A DNA stretch of 31,690 nucleotides from Holosporales bacterium (GTDB lineage Bacteria; Pseudomonadota; Alphaproteobacteria; BNTO01): contig JAISXM010000073.1 in assembly GCA_031270515.1 (NCBI GenBank), positions 1 to 31,690 on the forward strand. Reading direction: 5' to 3'. The translations under genes and the position numbers were made by a program. Within the stretch, counting starts at the first letter, position 1, and each line of letters opens with the position of its first letter. The notes beneath the pieces are model-generated. The model was not told the DNA's origin, did no database searches, and was given only the letters and a program-made list of their open reading frames with translations. Positions 23,070 to 28,921 of this stretch are shown piece by piece.

Positions 23070-23270
23070 TTATTCTTGTGAATGGCAATTTAAATGTGAT
23101 TCTTCTGCTAACGATCTTTGTGACTCATCACGAATAAATTCGCATTCTGTGTCTGTGAAATCGTTAGCAGTGTCTTCGTGTTCACGTTTCGCTAGCGTCA
23201 ATACGTAAAAGTTGTAGCGTCCATACGTAAAAGTTGTCCACGCGAAGTCTTTCCAGCTACGTACTACGCG
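23070..23270 (-). CDS. Possible coding remnant downstream of a repeat-rich exported protein
   Basis: A minus-strand frame of 66 codons without an ATG reads RSWKDFAWTTFTYGRYNFYV and later TECEFIRDESQRSLAEESHL. It starts where the exported-protein gene at 23264 stops, in another frame. It could therefore be a frameshifted C-terminal part of that gene, a gene remnant, or a chance frame over a repeat: the tract carries 11-bp inverted repeats (CTGCTAACGAT / ATCGTTAGCAG at 23105-23115 and 23160-23170) and a doubled AACTTTTACGTAT motif. The only candidate start is a TTG in the middle. Its balanced amino-acid content is the main argument for coding. Confidence 0.25.
   Translation of the reverse strand, partial: RVVRSWKDFAWTTFTYGRYNFYVLTLAKREHEDTANDFTDTECEFIRDESQRSLAEESHLNCHSQE
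23105..23170. repeat. 11-bp perfect inverted repeats around a 44-bp spacer
   Basis: CTGCTAACGAT (23105-23115) and ATCGTTAGCAG (23160-23170) are exact reverse complements. The interior also has partly palindromic CACGAATAAATTCG. It may be a palindromic element. Confidence 0.55.
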
Positions 23271-23671
23271 TCATTATTCGTAGCGTCGTCAGGCGTTCGC
23301 ACGGATGTGCTTGGCGTCCTCTGTAGGGCCGTGCTAAGTGTTCTTGGCGGCAGTGAATCGCTACTCGTGTCCAGTAACGAAGCGCTGGCCGCTTTTGGCG
23401 GTAACGAATAGCTAGGCTCGTCATACACGCTAGGCGTCCTCTGTAGTGACACGCTAGGTGTTCTCGGCGGTAGCGGGTCGCTATATTTACTAGACGACAG
23501 CTCGTCGCTAGGCGTCCTCTGTAGTGACGTTGTCCTCTGCGGCAAATCGCTACCCGCAGGCGCTATTGACGGCAGTGCGAAGCTAAGCGCACCCGACGCA
23601 TTCATGCTCACCGAGCTTACTCCTAGAACTAAACTTAATGTTGCGAAAATGTATTTCATTTTATATCTCAT
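23264..23671 (-). CDS. Exported Ser/Pro/Thr-repeat protein
   Basis: This protein has about 135 residues. MRYKMKYIFATLSLVLGVSS starts a Sec signal peptide, with cleavage likely after SMNASGA. The mature chain is disordered and made of imperfect repeats around SLQRTPS and LPPRTPS (at least four each), ending DDATNNDA. The repeats are visible in the DNA as alternating blocks near 23320-23530. ATG 23671 or 23659 are plausible starts. The frame extends 22 codons further up, but the signal peptide is intact only from these Mets. Such Pro/Ser/Thr repeats suit a surface or secreted linker protein. No family is recognised. Confidence 0.6.
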   Translation of the reverse strand: MRYKMKYIFATLSLVLGVSSVSMNASGALSFALPSIAPAGSDLPQRTTSLQRTPSDELSSSKYSDPLPPRTPSVSLQRTPSVYDEPSYSLPPKAASASLLDTSSDSLPPRTLSTALQRTPSTSVRTPDDATNNDA

Positions 23672-24070
23672 ACGTAAAACATACCCAGGCGTGAATGTGC
23701 CAAATGCCGGATAGTTTGTCAATATGGGATTCTGCACACAATTCGCTGGAGTAAATTATTATCACGTTTGAAGTTTATACCTGCCCATTTTAGCTCGCGT
23801 CCATACGTATTGGTGAAATAAGAGGTACTATTTCTTGCTCCCTTATAGATAGAATATAAGTATTGTCGCTCGCAATAACTGTTGTATGCTGTCGGGCGAC
23901 AGTCCTATCGCGAAAGCTGTTTCAGCTCAGCAGGCATCAACTGCCCCAAACGCGGTTTTCGCAGTAACTCTAATATAAATAATTTATTTTCTTACGCGTT
24001 TATGTTGAAGCCTTATGAAAGAGGTGTAATAATGAATATATAAGTTAGATTTGGAATAGGGGAATTTTAT
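23672..24070. other. Intergenic region between divergent exported-protein genes
   Basis: Contains a heavily decayed family 1-like arm (TTTATACCTGCCCATTTTAG, about 23773-23792), a decayed family 3 element (about 23903-23966: ATCGCGAAAGCTG to CGGTTTTCGCAGTAAC) and the promoter of the downstream acidic protein. No gene is seen. Confidence 0.5.
24005..24032 (+). promoter_or_regulatory. Candidate promoter of the acidic repeat protein
   Basis: TTGAAG (24005-24010) and TAATAA (24027-24032) lie 16 bases apart, about 40 bases before the start codon. Confidence 0.4.
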
Positions 24071-25711
24071 ATGAAAGTATTCGCAAGGTTTGCAGTATTG
24101 ACTTGCGTTAGCGCAGTCGGATTAGGCGTATTGGAGAACGCAGAGGCATCTCGTCTACGGAGTCCTACTCCTCCTCCTATCATACGCTCACGCGTTACGT
24201 CTGCCAGCACCGTTCGCCCAAAGAGCCAAACTCCTCCAGCTAATTCGAATAATTTCGTTTTGAGACGTCTAATATCTACCATCTCGAACGTGCAAGGCGC
24301 CGCTAGTACAATGGAAGATTATTATTTCAAGGTCAGATCGCTCTTGAAGGCGCATTTAAATGATTTCCGTTTATTAAGACAATATTGCAATGACAATGGT
24401 TACGATACTAAGACTGTCGAAGATATTACTGCACATGCAAACGAGTTTGCGTCTCTGTTAGAGCAAGTCGCGGCTGCACATAAAAAATGCCTAAGTCTGC
24501 ACCGTTGTGTCAATAGAGGACGAGTGATTGTAGAAGAATTACAAAAATATCCACAGCCGCAACCAAAATCTGAAAAGGAGGCTGACTCGTCAAACGCAGA
24601 GAGTCCGCCAGACAGTGATTCCTCTAGCACTGGTTTGGGAGGAGAAGATGAAATCGATTATTTTGCTGCGCCGTTTGGTAATTCAGAGCCCAAAGTTACT
24701 GACGAATCGGGGGGCCCATTGCCAGATCCAAAAAAGGAGGTATCTCTGAGCGAAGACGATTCACGGGATATTACATCGCAAGTGAGTGGATTAGGTCGCG
24801 ATGTTGAGGAGGACTTTGGCTATCCATCTGAGAATACATCGTCAGATGAGAAGGCACCTGACGAATCGGGGAGCCCATCGTTAGAGCCAGAAGATGAGGG
24901 ATCTCTTGCGAATCTGCAGGATGCAGGGGAGGCTGACTCGCCAAACGCAGAGAGTACGCCAGACAGTGATTCCTCTCGCACTGGTTCGGGAGGAGAAGAT
25001 GAAGTCGATTATTTTGCTGCGCCGTTTGGTAATTCAGAGCCCAAAGTTACTGACGAATCGGGGAGCCCATTGCCAGAGCAAGACGTTACTGACGAATCGG
25101 GGAGCCCATCGTTAGAGCCAGAAGAGGAGGGATCTCTTGCGAATCTGCAGGATGCAGGGGAGGCTGACTCGTCAAACGCAGAGAGTCCGTCAGACAGTGA
25201 TTCCTCTAGCACTGGTTCGGGAGGAGAAGATGAAAATGAGGCTGACTCGCCAAACGCAGAGAGTACGCAAGACAGTAATTCCTCTAACACTGGTTTGGGA
25301 GGAGAAGATGAAATCGATTATTTGGCTGCACTGTTTGGTAATTCAGAGCCCAAAGTTACTGACGAATCGGGGAGCCCATCGTCAGAGCAAGGAGGTCACA
25401 CACCTGACGAATCGGGGAGCCCATCGTCAGAGCAAGGAGGTCACACACCTGACGAATCGGGGAGCACATTAGATGATGGTGGTCCAGGGGAGTATGATGA
25501 GGCACTTGACGAATCGGGGAACCCCTTTTCAGATGATCTTTTGGCTGAAATTCGGGGAAAAATAGAAAGAAAGAGAAAACTTCAGAAAGAATTAAGAACA
25601 ACAACAAAAGAAATCACAGATCTGCAAAAACGTCTCCCCGAGAAGGACCGCATACTCGTTAAATCGATGCAAAGTAGTGATTCAGAAGCAGATTCTTTAT
25701 TGGATGATTAG
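24071..25711 (+). CDS. Exported acidic repeat protein
   Basis: This 546-residue protein has Sec signal peptide MKVFARFAVLTCVSAVGLGV with cleavage near residue 27 (AEAS). A helical domain of about 100 residues (about 62-160; STMEDYYFKVRSLLKAHLND with two Cys pairs) is followed by some 330 residues of acidic, disordered repeats. The main unit combines EADSSNAESPPDSDSSSTG, GGEDEIDYFAAPFGNSEPK and VTDESGSP; it occurs three to four times, with shorter DESGSPSSEQGGHTP copies near the end. The last 55 residues are a charged coiled coil (KIERKRKLQKELRTTTKEI). AGGGGAATTTTAT before the ATG is a good ribosome-binding site. The long DNA repeats make copy-number change likely. Acidic repetitive exported proteins are common among surface antigens and effectors, but no family is recognised. 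Confidence 0.85.
   Translation: MKVFARFAVLTCVSAVGLGVLENAEASRLRSPTPPPIIRSRVTSASTVRPKSQTPPANSNNFVLRRLISTISNVQGAASTMEDYYFKVRSLLKAHLNDFRLLRQYCNDNGYDTKTVEDITAHANEFASLLEQVAAAHKKCLSLHRCVNRGRVIVEELQKYPQPQPKSEKEADSSNAESPPDSDSSSTGLGGEDEIDYFAAPFGNSEPKVTDESGGPLPDPKKEVSLSEDDSRDITSQVSGLGRDVEEDFGYPSENTSSDEKAPDESGSPSLEPEDEGSLANLQDAGEADSPNAESTPDSDSSRTGSGGEDEVDYFAAPFGNSEPKVTDESGSPLPEQDVTDESGSPSLEPEEEGSLANLQDAGEADSSNAESPSDSDSSSTGSGGEDENEADSPNAESTQDSNSSNTGLGGEDEIDYLAALFGNSEPKVTDESGSPSSEQGGHTPDESGSPSSEQGGHTPDESGSTLDDGGPGEYDEALDESGNPFSDDLLAEIRGKIERKRKLQKELRTTTKEITDLQKRLPEKDRILVKSMQSSDSEADSLLDD
24898..25460. repeat. Long tandem DNA repeats within the acidic protein gene
   Basis: Blocks around GAGGCTGACTCG, TTTGGTAATTCAGAGCCCAA and GACGAATCGGGGAGCCCATC recur several times. 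A 45-bp unit near 25366-25456 (GACGAATCGGGGAGC, then CAAGGAGGTCACACACCT) is duplicated almost exactly. Confidence 0.8.
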
Positions 25712-25728
25712 TCTTGAGATGTTTATCT

Positions 25729-25894
25729 GCCCATAAAAACAAGTTGAATTTTTACCCTCGTTCAACTCTTGCATGACAACGATTTTCAACTTGTTTGTTC
25801 TGGGGGCCCGGGATACCGCCCCATAAAAACAAGTTGAATTTTTACCCTCGTTCAAGTATCGTACGGCAACGATTTTCAACTTGTTTGTTTTGGG
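25729..25894. repeat. Two tandem family 1 repeats (CAAGTTG subtype)
   Basis: Copies at 25729-25805 and 25819-25894 are nearly identical: CCCATAAAAACAAGTTGAAT, TTTTACCCTCGTTCAA and TTTTCAACTTGTTTGTT. Both arms share the same base change against the common form (CAAGTTG/CAACTTG), so pairing is kept. They fill the gap between two convergent genes. Confidence 0.9.
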
Positions 25895-25920
25895 TATATA
25901 GGCCGACGTCCATCCTGCCG

Positions 25921-26382
25921 CTAATACGCGACGCCAAATGACGTCCGTCCTAGGGATATAATCACTTTACTGCAGCGTTTCTTTAACTCCTCGCGATGTG
26001 CGCCGGGAATGCTGTCATCATAGCGAGCATACACGATTGCGGCTTGGGAGTTAAAATCTTCCAATTGGATTTTTTGAGATGTGGATATTCCTGGAACAGC
26101 TTCAATTGATACAATTTCAATATCGTTCGGATGGCTCGCTTTTATATCCGCAAACGCCGCAAAATACGCAACGGCATCCATCTTCCTGATTTCTTCGGCC
26201 AGCGTCTCGGTTTTCGGAAAAACGAAGTGCACCGTAGTAACCATCTCTTTGTTCGCTTCCTTCTGCGCGACTACTGTGACTTTTTTGAGGGCAACCGTAG
26301 GGACCATAACCTTATATCCCCCGCAGCCTGTAAGCAACGTAAGCAAAGCAGTTAATGTGACAAATGCGCCATAATTTGGCAT
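25921..26382 (-). CDS. Predicted lipoprotein, unknown function
   Basis: The sequence MPNYGAFVTLTALLTLLTGCGGYK has a classic lipobox LTGC, so Cys20 should be lipidated and the protein anchored to a membrane facing the periplasm or outside. The mature part of about 134 residues is beta/alpha mixed (VALKKVTVVAQKEANKEMVT, HFVFPKTETLAEEIRKMDA, QAAIVYARYDDSIPGAHREE) and ends in a short hydrophobic SLGRTSFGVAY. The frame is open 26 codons further up, but the signal peptide sets ATG 26382 as the start. No family is recognised. It is convergent with the acidic repeat protein. Confidence 0.75.
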   Translation of the reverse strand: MPNYGAFVTLTALLTLLTGCGGYKVMVPTVALKKVTVVAQKEANKEMVTTVHFVFPKTETLAEEIRKMDAVAYFAAFADIKASHPNDIEIVSIEAVPGISTSQKIQLEDFNSQAAIVYARYDDSIPGAHREELKKRCSKVIISLGRTSFGVAY

Positions 26383-26474
26383 TGGTGATCTTTTGAAAAC
26401 GACTAGCCCGTAACGATGATAACGCGAATTATGTATTAGTAGAAAGATATCCGTATACAAATTAAAGAAGCAGG

Positions 26475-26624
26475 AAGGGCTAACAAAGACCCCTCCCCGT
26501 CAAGACGAGGAGAGGCAGTTCTTTTAGGGGGAAGAACTTTAGCGTTGGTCTCTCAACCAACCTAAGGAGCAATATACATCCATTCTAGGGTGATGCGCAA
26601 GCATTTTTTTTTAGAATGTTTTTT
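26475..26624 (+). ncRNA. Candidate structured RNA of unknown class
   Basis: A series of perfect stems follows in an otherwise non-coding gap: CTCCCCGTC..GACGAGGAG (one mismatch), AGTTCTT..AAGAACT (26517-26538), GTTGGT..ACCAAC (26544-26561), and a terminator-like stem (26581-26624). The arrangement of independent hairpins ending in a U-tract suggests a small RNA transcribed on the plus strand. A TATACA at 26454 is a possible but weak -10. It does not match tmRNA, 4.5S, 6S or RNase P RNA as I know them. The minus-strand reading (leader of the lipoprotein gene) is an alternative. Confidence 0.4.
26581..26624 (+). terminator. Rho-independent terminator-like hairpin
   Basis: CATTCTA (26581-26587) pairs perfectly with TAGAATG (26612-26618) and is followed by T6. 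Inside, ATGC-GCAA-GCAT forms a second small stem followed by T9, giving a double terminator. Confidence 0.6.
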
Positions 26625-26658
26625 GTGCCTTTTACTGGGACTACTCCGCTACGCCTCT

Positions 26659-26735
26659 TCATAAAAACGATTTGAAATTCGTTGTAATTTAACACTTAAA
26701 CAGAGGTAAACGTTTAAATTGTTTGTTATGAGGAC
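26659..26735. repeat. Family 1 dispersed inverted repeat
   Basis: TCATAAAAACGATTTGAAAT and CGTTTAAATTGTTTGTTATG are the arms, with CGTTGTAATTTAACAC between. Confidence 0.8.
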
Positions 26736-26754
26736 CATGTACATACGCACGGAT

Positions 26755-26785
26755 TTGACAAAAGTTGTAGCTATTGCTCTATAAT
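26755..26785 (+). promoter_or_regulatory. Near-consensus promoter with wide spacing
   Basis: Perfect TTGACA (26755-26760) and perfect TATAAT (26780-26785) are 19 bases apart. Transcription would start near 26792, so the following gene must start downstream of that point. Confidence 0.6.
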
Positions 26786-26818
26786 GAACACAGGGGAACA
26801 CTAAATTGTTCATATATT

Positions 26819-27118
26819 GTGGAAAGCTTTCGTTGTGTATTAACCGTGTGTATTACGACACTGATCGTAGCATTTTTTACGCTGGAACTGGCGAACAGGC
26901 ACATGCGCTACGAATTTTTGGTCAAGGGGGACGTTTGCATCGCGTTTGACAGGAAAGAGGAAACGTTGAAAGTTATAGGGATAAAGGGCTGCATTTCCAT
27001 CCCGCTGAATAAAACTCCTGAGCAGCAAATTCGCGAGCAAGTCGAGGCCGAGCTGGGTAAGCAAGCAAAAAAGGGGTTGGTGCATAAATCAAATGACGCA
27101 GACGATAACGAAGAATAA
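26819..27118 (+). CDS. Small single-span membrane protein, unknown
   Basis: The frame codes an N-terminal hydrophobic segment (FRCVLTVCITTLIVAFFTLE) followed by a small soluble domain, YEFLVKGDVCIAFDRKEET and VIGIKGCISIPLNK, and a charged C-terminus (QQIREQVEAELGKQAKKG). It is probably an inner-membrane-anchored or exported protein of about 99 residues. The frame is open from a TTG at 26774, but that codon lies between the -35 and -10 of a near-consensus promoter, so the GTG at 26819 is preferred. An ATG at 26903 would give a 71-residue soluble form without the membrane segment. None has a strong ribosome-binding site, so the start is uncertain. No family is recognised. Confidence 0.6.
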   Translation: MESFRCVLTVCITTLIVAFFTLELANRHMRYEFLVKGDVCIAFDRKEETLKVIGIKGCISIPLNKTPEQQIREQVEAELGKQAKKGLVHKSNDADDNEE

Positions 27119-27139
27119 GCCTATAACTGGGGTATCTAT

Positions 27140-27217
27140 GCCCATAAAAACAATTTGAATTTTTGTTACGAGCAAATCCTTGCATTTTAACGAGTTTCAA
27201 GTTGCTTGTTTTGGGGA
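27140..27217. repeat. Family 1 dispersed inverted repeat
   Basis: GCCCATAAAAACAATTTGAA and GTTTCAAGTTGCTTGTTTTG are the arms. It follows the small membrane-protein gene by about 20 bases. From here to the tRNA promoter (27218-27382) I see no further feature. Confidence 0.8.
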
Positions 27218-27382
27218 GCAGGTCTAAATGTCAGGGCCTACGAAGGTTTTTGGTTAATGCCGACTAATGAAGATTTTTGGGCGCGGGCCGGAGTTATCCT
27301 CGTATCAGAAAACTTCATTGGATGTGCGATCTCTTCATAAATAAAACTCCGTTCAGGACAGATGAATCTCGATACCAATGAG

Positions 27383-27411
27383 TTGACATATCCCGTGTTT
27401 TTTGTGATTCT
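27383..27411 (+). promoter_or_regulatory. Candidate promoter of tRNA-Leu
   Basis: Perfect TTGACA (27383-27388) is followed after 17 bases by a poor -10, GATTCT (27406-27411). The start would fall only a few bases before the tRNA. Confidence 0.45.
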
Positions 27412-27419
27412 GGATGAGT

Positions 27420-27505
27420 GCCCTTGTGGCGGAATTGGTAGACGCGATAGACTCAAAATCTATTACCTTCCAGGTGTGGGAGTTCAAGTCTCCCCGAGGG
27501 TACCA
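27420..27505 (+). tRNA. tRNA-Leu (anticodon CAA)
   Basis: The 86-nt gene folds as a class II tRNA. The acceptor GCCCTTG pairs with CGAGGGT (two G-T pairs). The D arm contains GGCGGAATTGGTAGACGC. The anticodon stem ATAGA/TCTAT encloses loop CTCAAAA (anticodon CAA, decoding UUG). A variable arm is present, and the T arm GGGAG-TTCAAGT-CTCCC is perfect. The discriminator A and CCA are encoded (27502-27505). A family 1 half repeat begins directly after the CCA. Confidence 0.96.
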
Positions 27506-27609
27506 CTTGTTTTTATGGGAAGGTCCCGGGGCCCCATAACAAACAGTTTGAACGCCGTTGTATACTAAGGTTTTTATCGCTGCAAAAATTCAAATTGTTT
27601 TTATGGGAA
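27506..27609. repeat. Family 1 repeats: half arm next to tRNA and a full copy before lolD
   Basis: CTTGTTTTTATGGGAAGGTC directly follows the tRNA CCA and is the right arm of a lost copy. The full copy (27531-27609) runs from CCCCATAACAAACAGTTTGA to TTCAAATTGTTTTTATGGG. The edge GGGAAGG provides the ribosome-binding site of lolD. Confidence 0.85.
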
Positions 27610-27615
27610 GGTTCT

Positions 27616-28290
27616 ATGGCTTCCGTCGTGTTATCTCTGCGCGATATAAAAAAAACGTACACACAAAGTGGCAATCAGCTGAGCATCCTTAATGGGATAA
27701 GCTTTGATTTATCCGCAAACGACACAGTCGCCCTCACTGGGGCCAGCGGCTCAGGAAAGACGACGCTGCTTCAGATCATGGGGTTGATTGACTCGCCTAC
27801 GGAAGGGGCGGTGTCTATCGACGGCAACGTGGTCAAGGCGGACCTGCGGGACCAATATCGCCGCACGCACATTGGCTTTGTGTACCAGCATCACCACTTA
27901 TTGCCCGAGTTGACCGCGCTTGAAAATGTCGCAATGCCGCAGCTCATAGCAGGGCAAGCGCGCAATGAAGCCAACGAACGGGCGCGATCCCTTTTGCATG
28001 AAATGGGGCTCGACCACAGGGCGGCCCATTTGCCAGCGCAGCTTTCGGGCGGCGAGCAACAGCGGGTCGCAATCGCAAGAGCTCTAGCGAATTCGCCCAA
28101 AATATTGCTTGCCGATGAGCCGACGGGGAATCTGGATGACCGCACCGCACAGCATGTGTTCGAGACGCTGATGCTGGCCGCTCAGCAAAAGAACATTGCG
28201 GCAGTGGTTGCGACTCATAACATGGAGTTGGTGCGATATATGAGCCGACATGTGGAGCTGCGCCTGGGGGCGTTGGATGAGCGACATTAG
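27616..28290 (+). CDS. lolD: LolD-like lipoprotein-releasing ABC ATPase
   Basis: This cytoplasmic ATPase of the LolCDE complex powers release of outer-membrane lipoproteins from the inner membrane. The 224 residues carry Walker A GASGSGKTT (42-50), Q-loop Q91, signature LSGGEQQR (143-150), Walker B ILLADEPTGNLD (163-174) and switch His201. GFVYQHHHLLPELTALENV is typical of the LolD/MacB/FtsE-like subfamily. The start ATG 27616 follows GGGAAGG by four bases; an upstream in-frame ATG at 27595 lies within the repeat arm. The membrane partner lolC/E is not adjacent, so assignment to LolD rather than another member of this subfamily rests on the sequence alone. The neighbouring predicted lipoprotein would be a possible client. 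Confidence 0.88.
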   Translation: MASVVLSLRDIKKTYTQSGNQLSILNGISFDLSANDTVALTGASGSGKTTLLQIMGLIDSPTEGAVSIDGNVVKADLRDQYRRTHIGFVYQHHHLLPELTALENVAMPQLIAGQARNEANERARSLLHEMGLDHRAAHLPAQLSGGEQQRVAIARALANSPKILLADEPTGNLDDRTAQHVFETLMLAAQQKNIAAVVATHNMELVRYMSRHVELRLGALDERH

Positions 28291-28444
28291 CATCACCAAC
28301 CTGATGCGCGGGGTCGGGTGCCCTATAGCCAGCCTATACCTCAGCGTCGCTCCTAAGCAGCCTAGCCTCGATTCCAGCCTCGCCCTTACGACCTCCGCCT
28401 AGCTCCCCATATATACCAGCATCGCTCCTAGTATCTATCCCAGC

Positions 28445-28720
28445 TTACGCACTCAGCGCGTCCTTCAGCAGCTTGCCCGGTTTAAATTTAGGTGAGCGAT
28501 GCGCAGGAATATGGATTTTCTCTCCAGTGCGAGGGTTCCGGCCATCAGACGCAGGCTTATCCACGCCCAAGAATGAACCGAATCCAACCAAACGCACCTC
28601 ATCCCCTGCTTTGAGTGCCTCTGTTATAGAGTCGAACACCGCCTCCAATGCCTTCTCTGCGTCTACCTTCGTCAGGCCGCTCTTGTCGCTTATACTTGCG
28701 ACTAATTCGCTTTTGTTCAT
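28445..28720 (-). CDS. hup: HU-family DNA-binding protein
   Basis: This 91-residue nucleoid protein bends DNA as a dimer. It starts MNKSELVASISDKSGLTKVD and has the helical N-terminal half, the VRLVGFGSF core, and the DNA-wrapping beta arm with GRNPRTGEKIHIPA (the conserved RNP motif with intercalating Pro), ending PKFKPGKLLKDAL. The start is ATG 28720, supported by GGAGAGG six bases upstream; a longer frame of 16 codons upstream is not used. It has its own promoter and is divergent from ntrX. The 150-bp gap towards lolD (28291-28444) is C-rich with short CCTAGC/CCAGC repeats and no gene. Confidence 0.95.
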   Translation of the reverse strand: MNKSELVASISDKSGLTKVDAEKALEAVFDSITEALKAGDEVRLVGFGSFLGVDKPASDGRNPRTGEKIHIPAHRSPKFKPGKLLKDALSA

Positions 28721-28751
28721 GTTTAACCTCTCCAAAAAAGTTCCTGATTGC

Positions 28752-28781
28752 ATATTAGTCATGAGCATTATGGTCGGTCAA
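28752..28781 (-). promoter_or_regulatory. Candidate promoter of the HU gene
   Basis: On the minus strand TTGACC (28776-28781) and TAATAT (28752-28757) are 18 bases apart, about 35 bases before the HU start codon. Confidence 0.5.
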
Positions 28782-28919
28782 CGGTTTTGTCGCAGTTTTT
28801 TACAATTTTCTTCATATTTGTGGGCTTTTGCCCCAGCGAGCAGCCTTGCGAGCACAAAAATTGCGGATGATCCTTCTTTTTTTGGTATGCTGACAAGAGA
28901 TATTTTAGAGCGCGTTTAA
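28761..28919 (+). CDS. Possible small exported peptide ahead of ntrX
   Basis: A 52-codon frame MSIMVGQRFCRSFLQFSSYL is followed by WAFAPASSLASTKIADD and FFGMLTRDILERV. The N-terminus resembles a short signal peptide ending APASSLA. The stop TAA (28917-28919) is two bases before the ntrX ATG, and ntrX has no strong ribosome-binding site of its own, so translational coupling is possible. Against it, the first part overlaps the divergent HU promoter and there is no clear ribosome-binding site. No family is recognised. Confidence 0.3.
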   Translation: MSIMVGQRFCRSFLQFSSYLWAFAPASSLASTKIADDPSFFGMLTRDILERV

Positions 28920-28921
28920 CC

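Noticed and set aside
27238..27456. 72-codon minus-strand frame across the tRNA-Leu promoter
   Set aside because: It overlaps the tRNA gene and its promoter and has no ribosome-binding site or family features.
17938..27609. Regularly recurring repeats as a possible CRISPR array
   Set aside because: The copies are 75-80 bp, self-complementary, in both orientations and hundreds to thousands of bases apart with genes between them; no cas gene is present.
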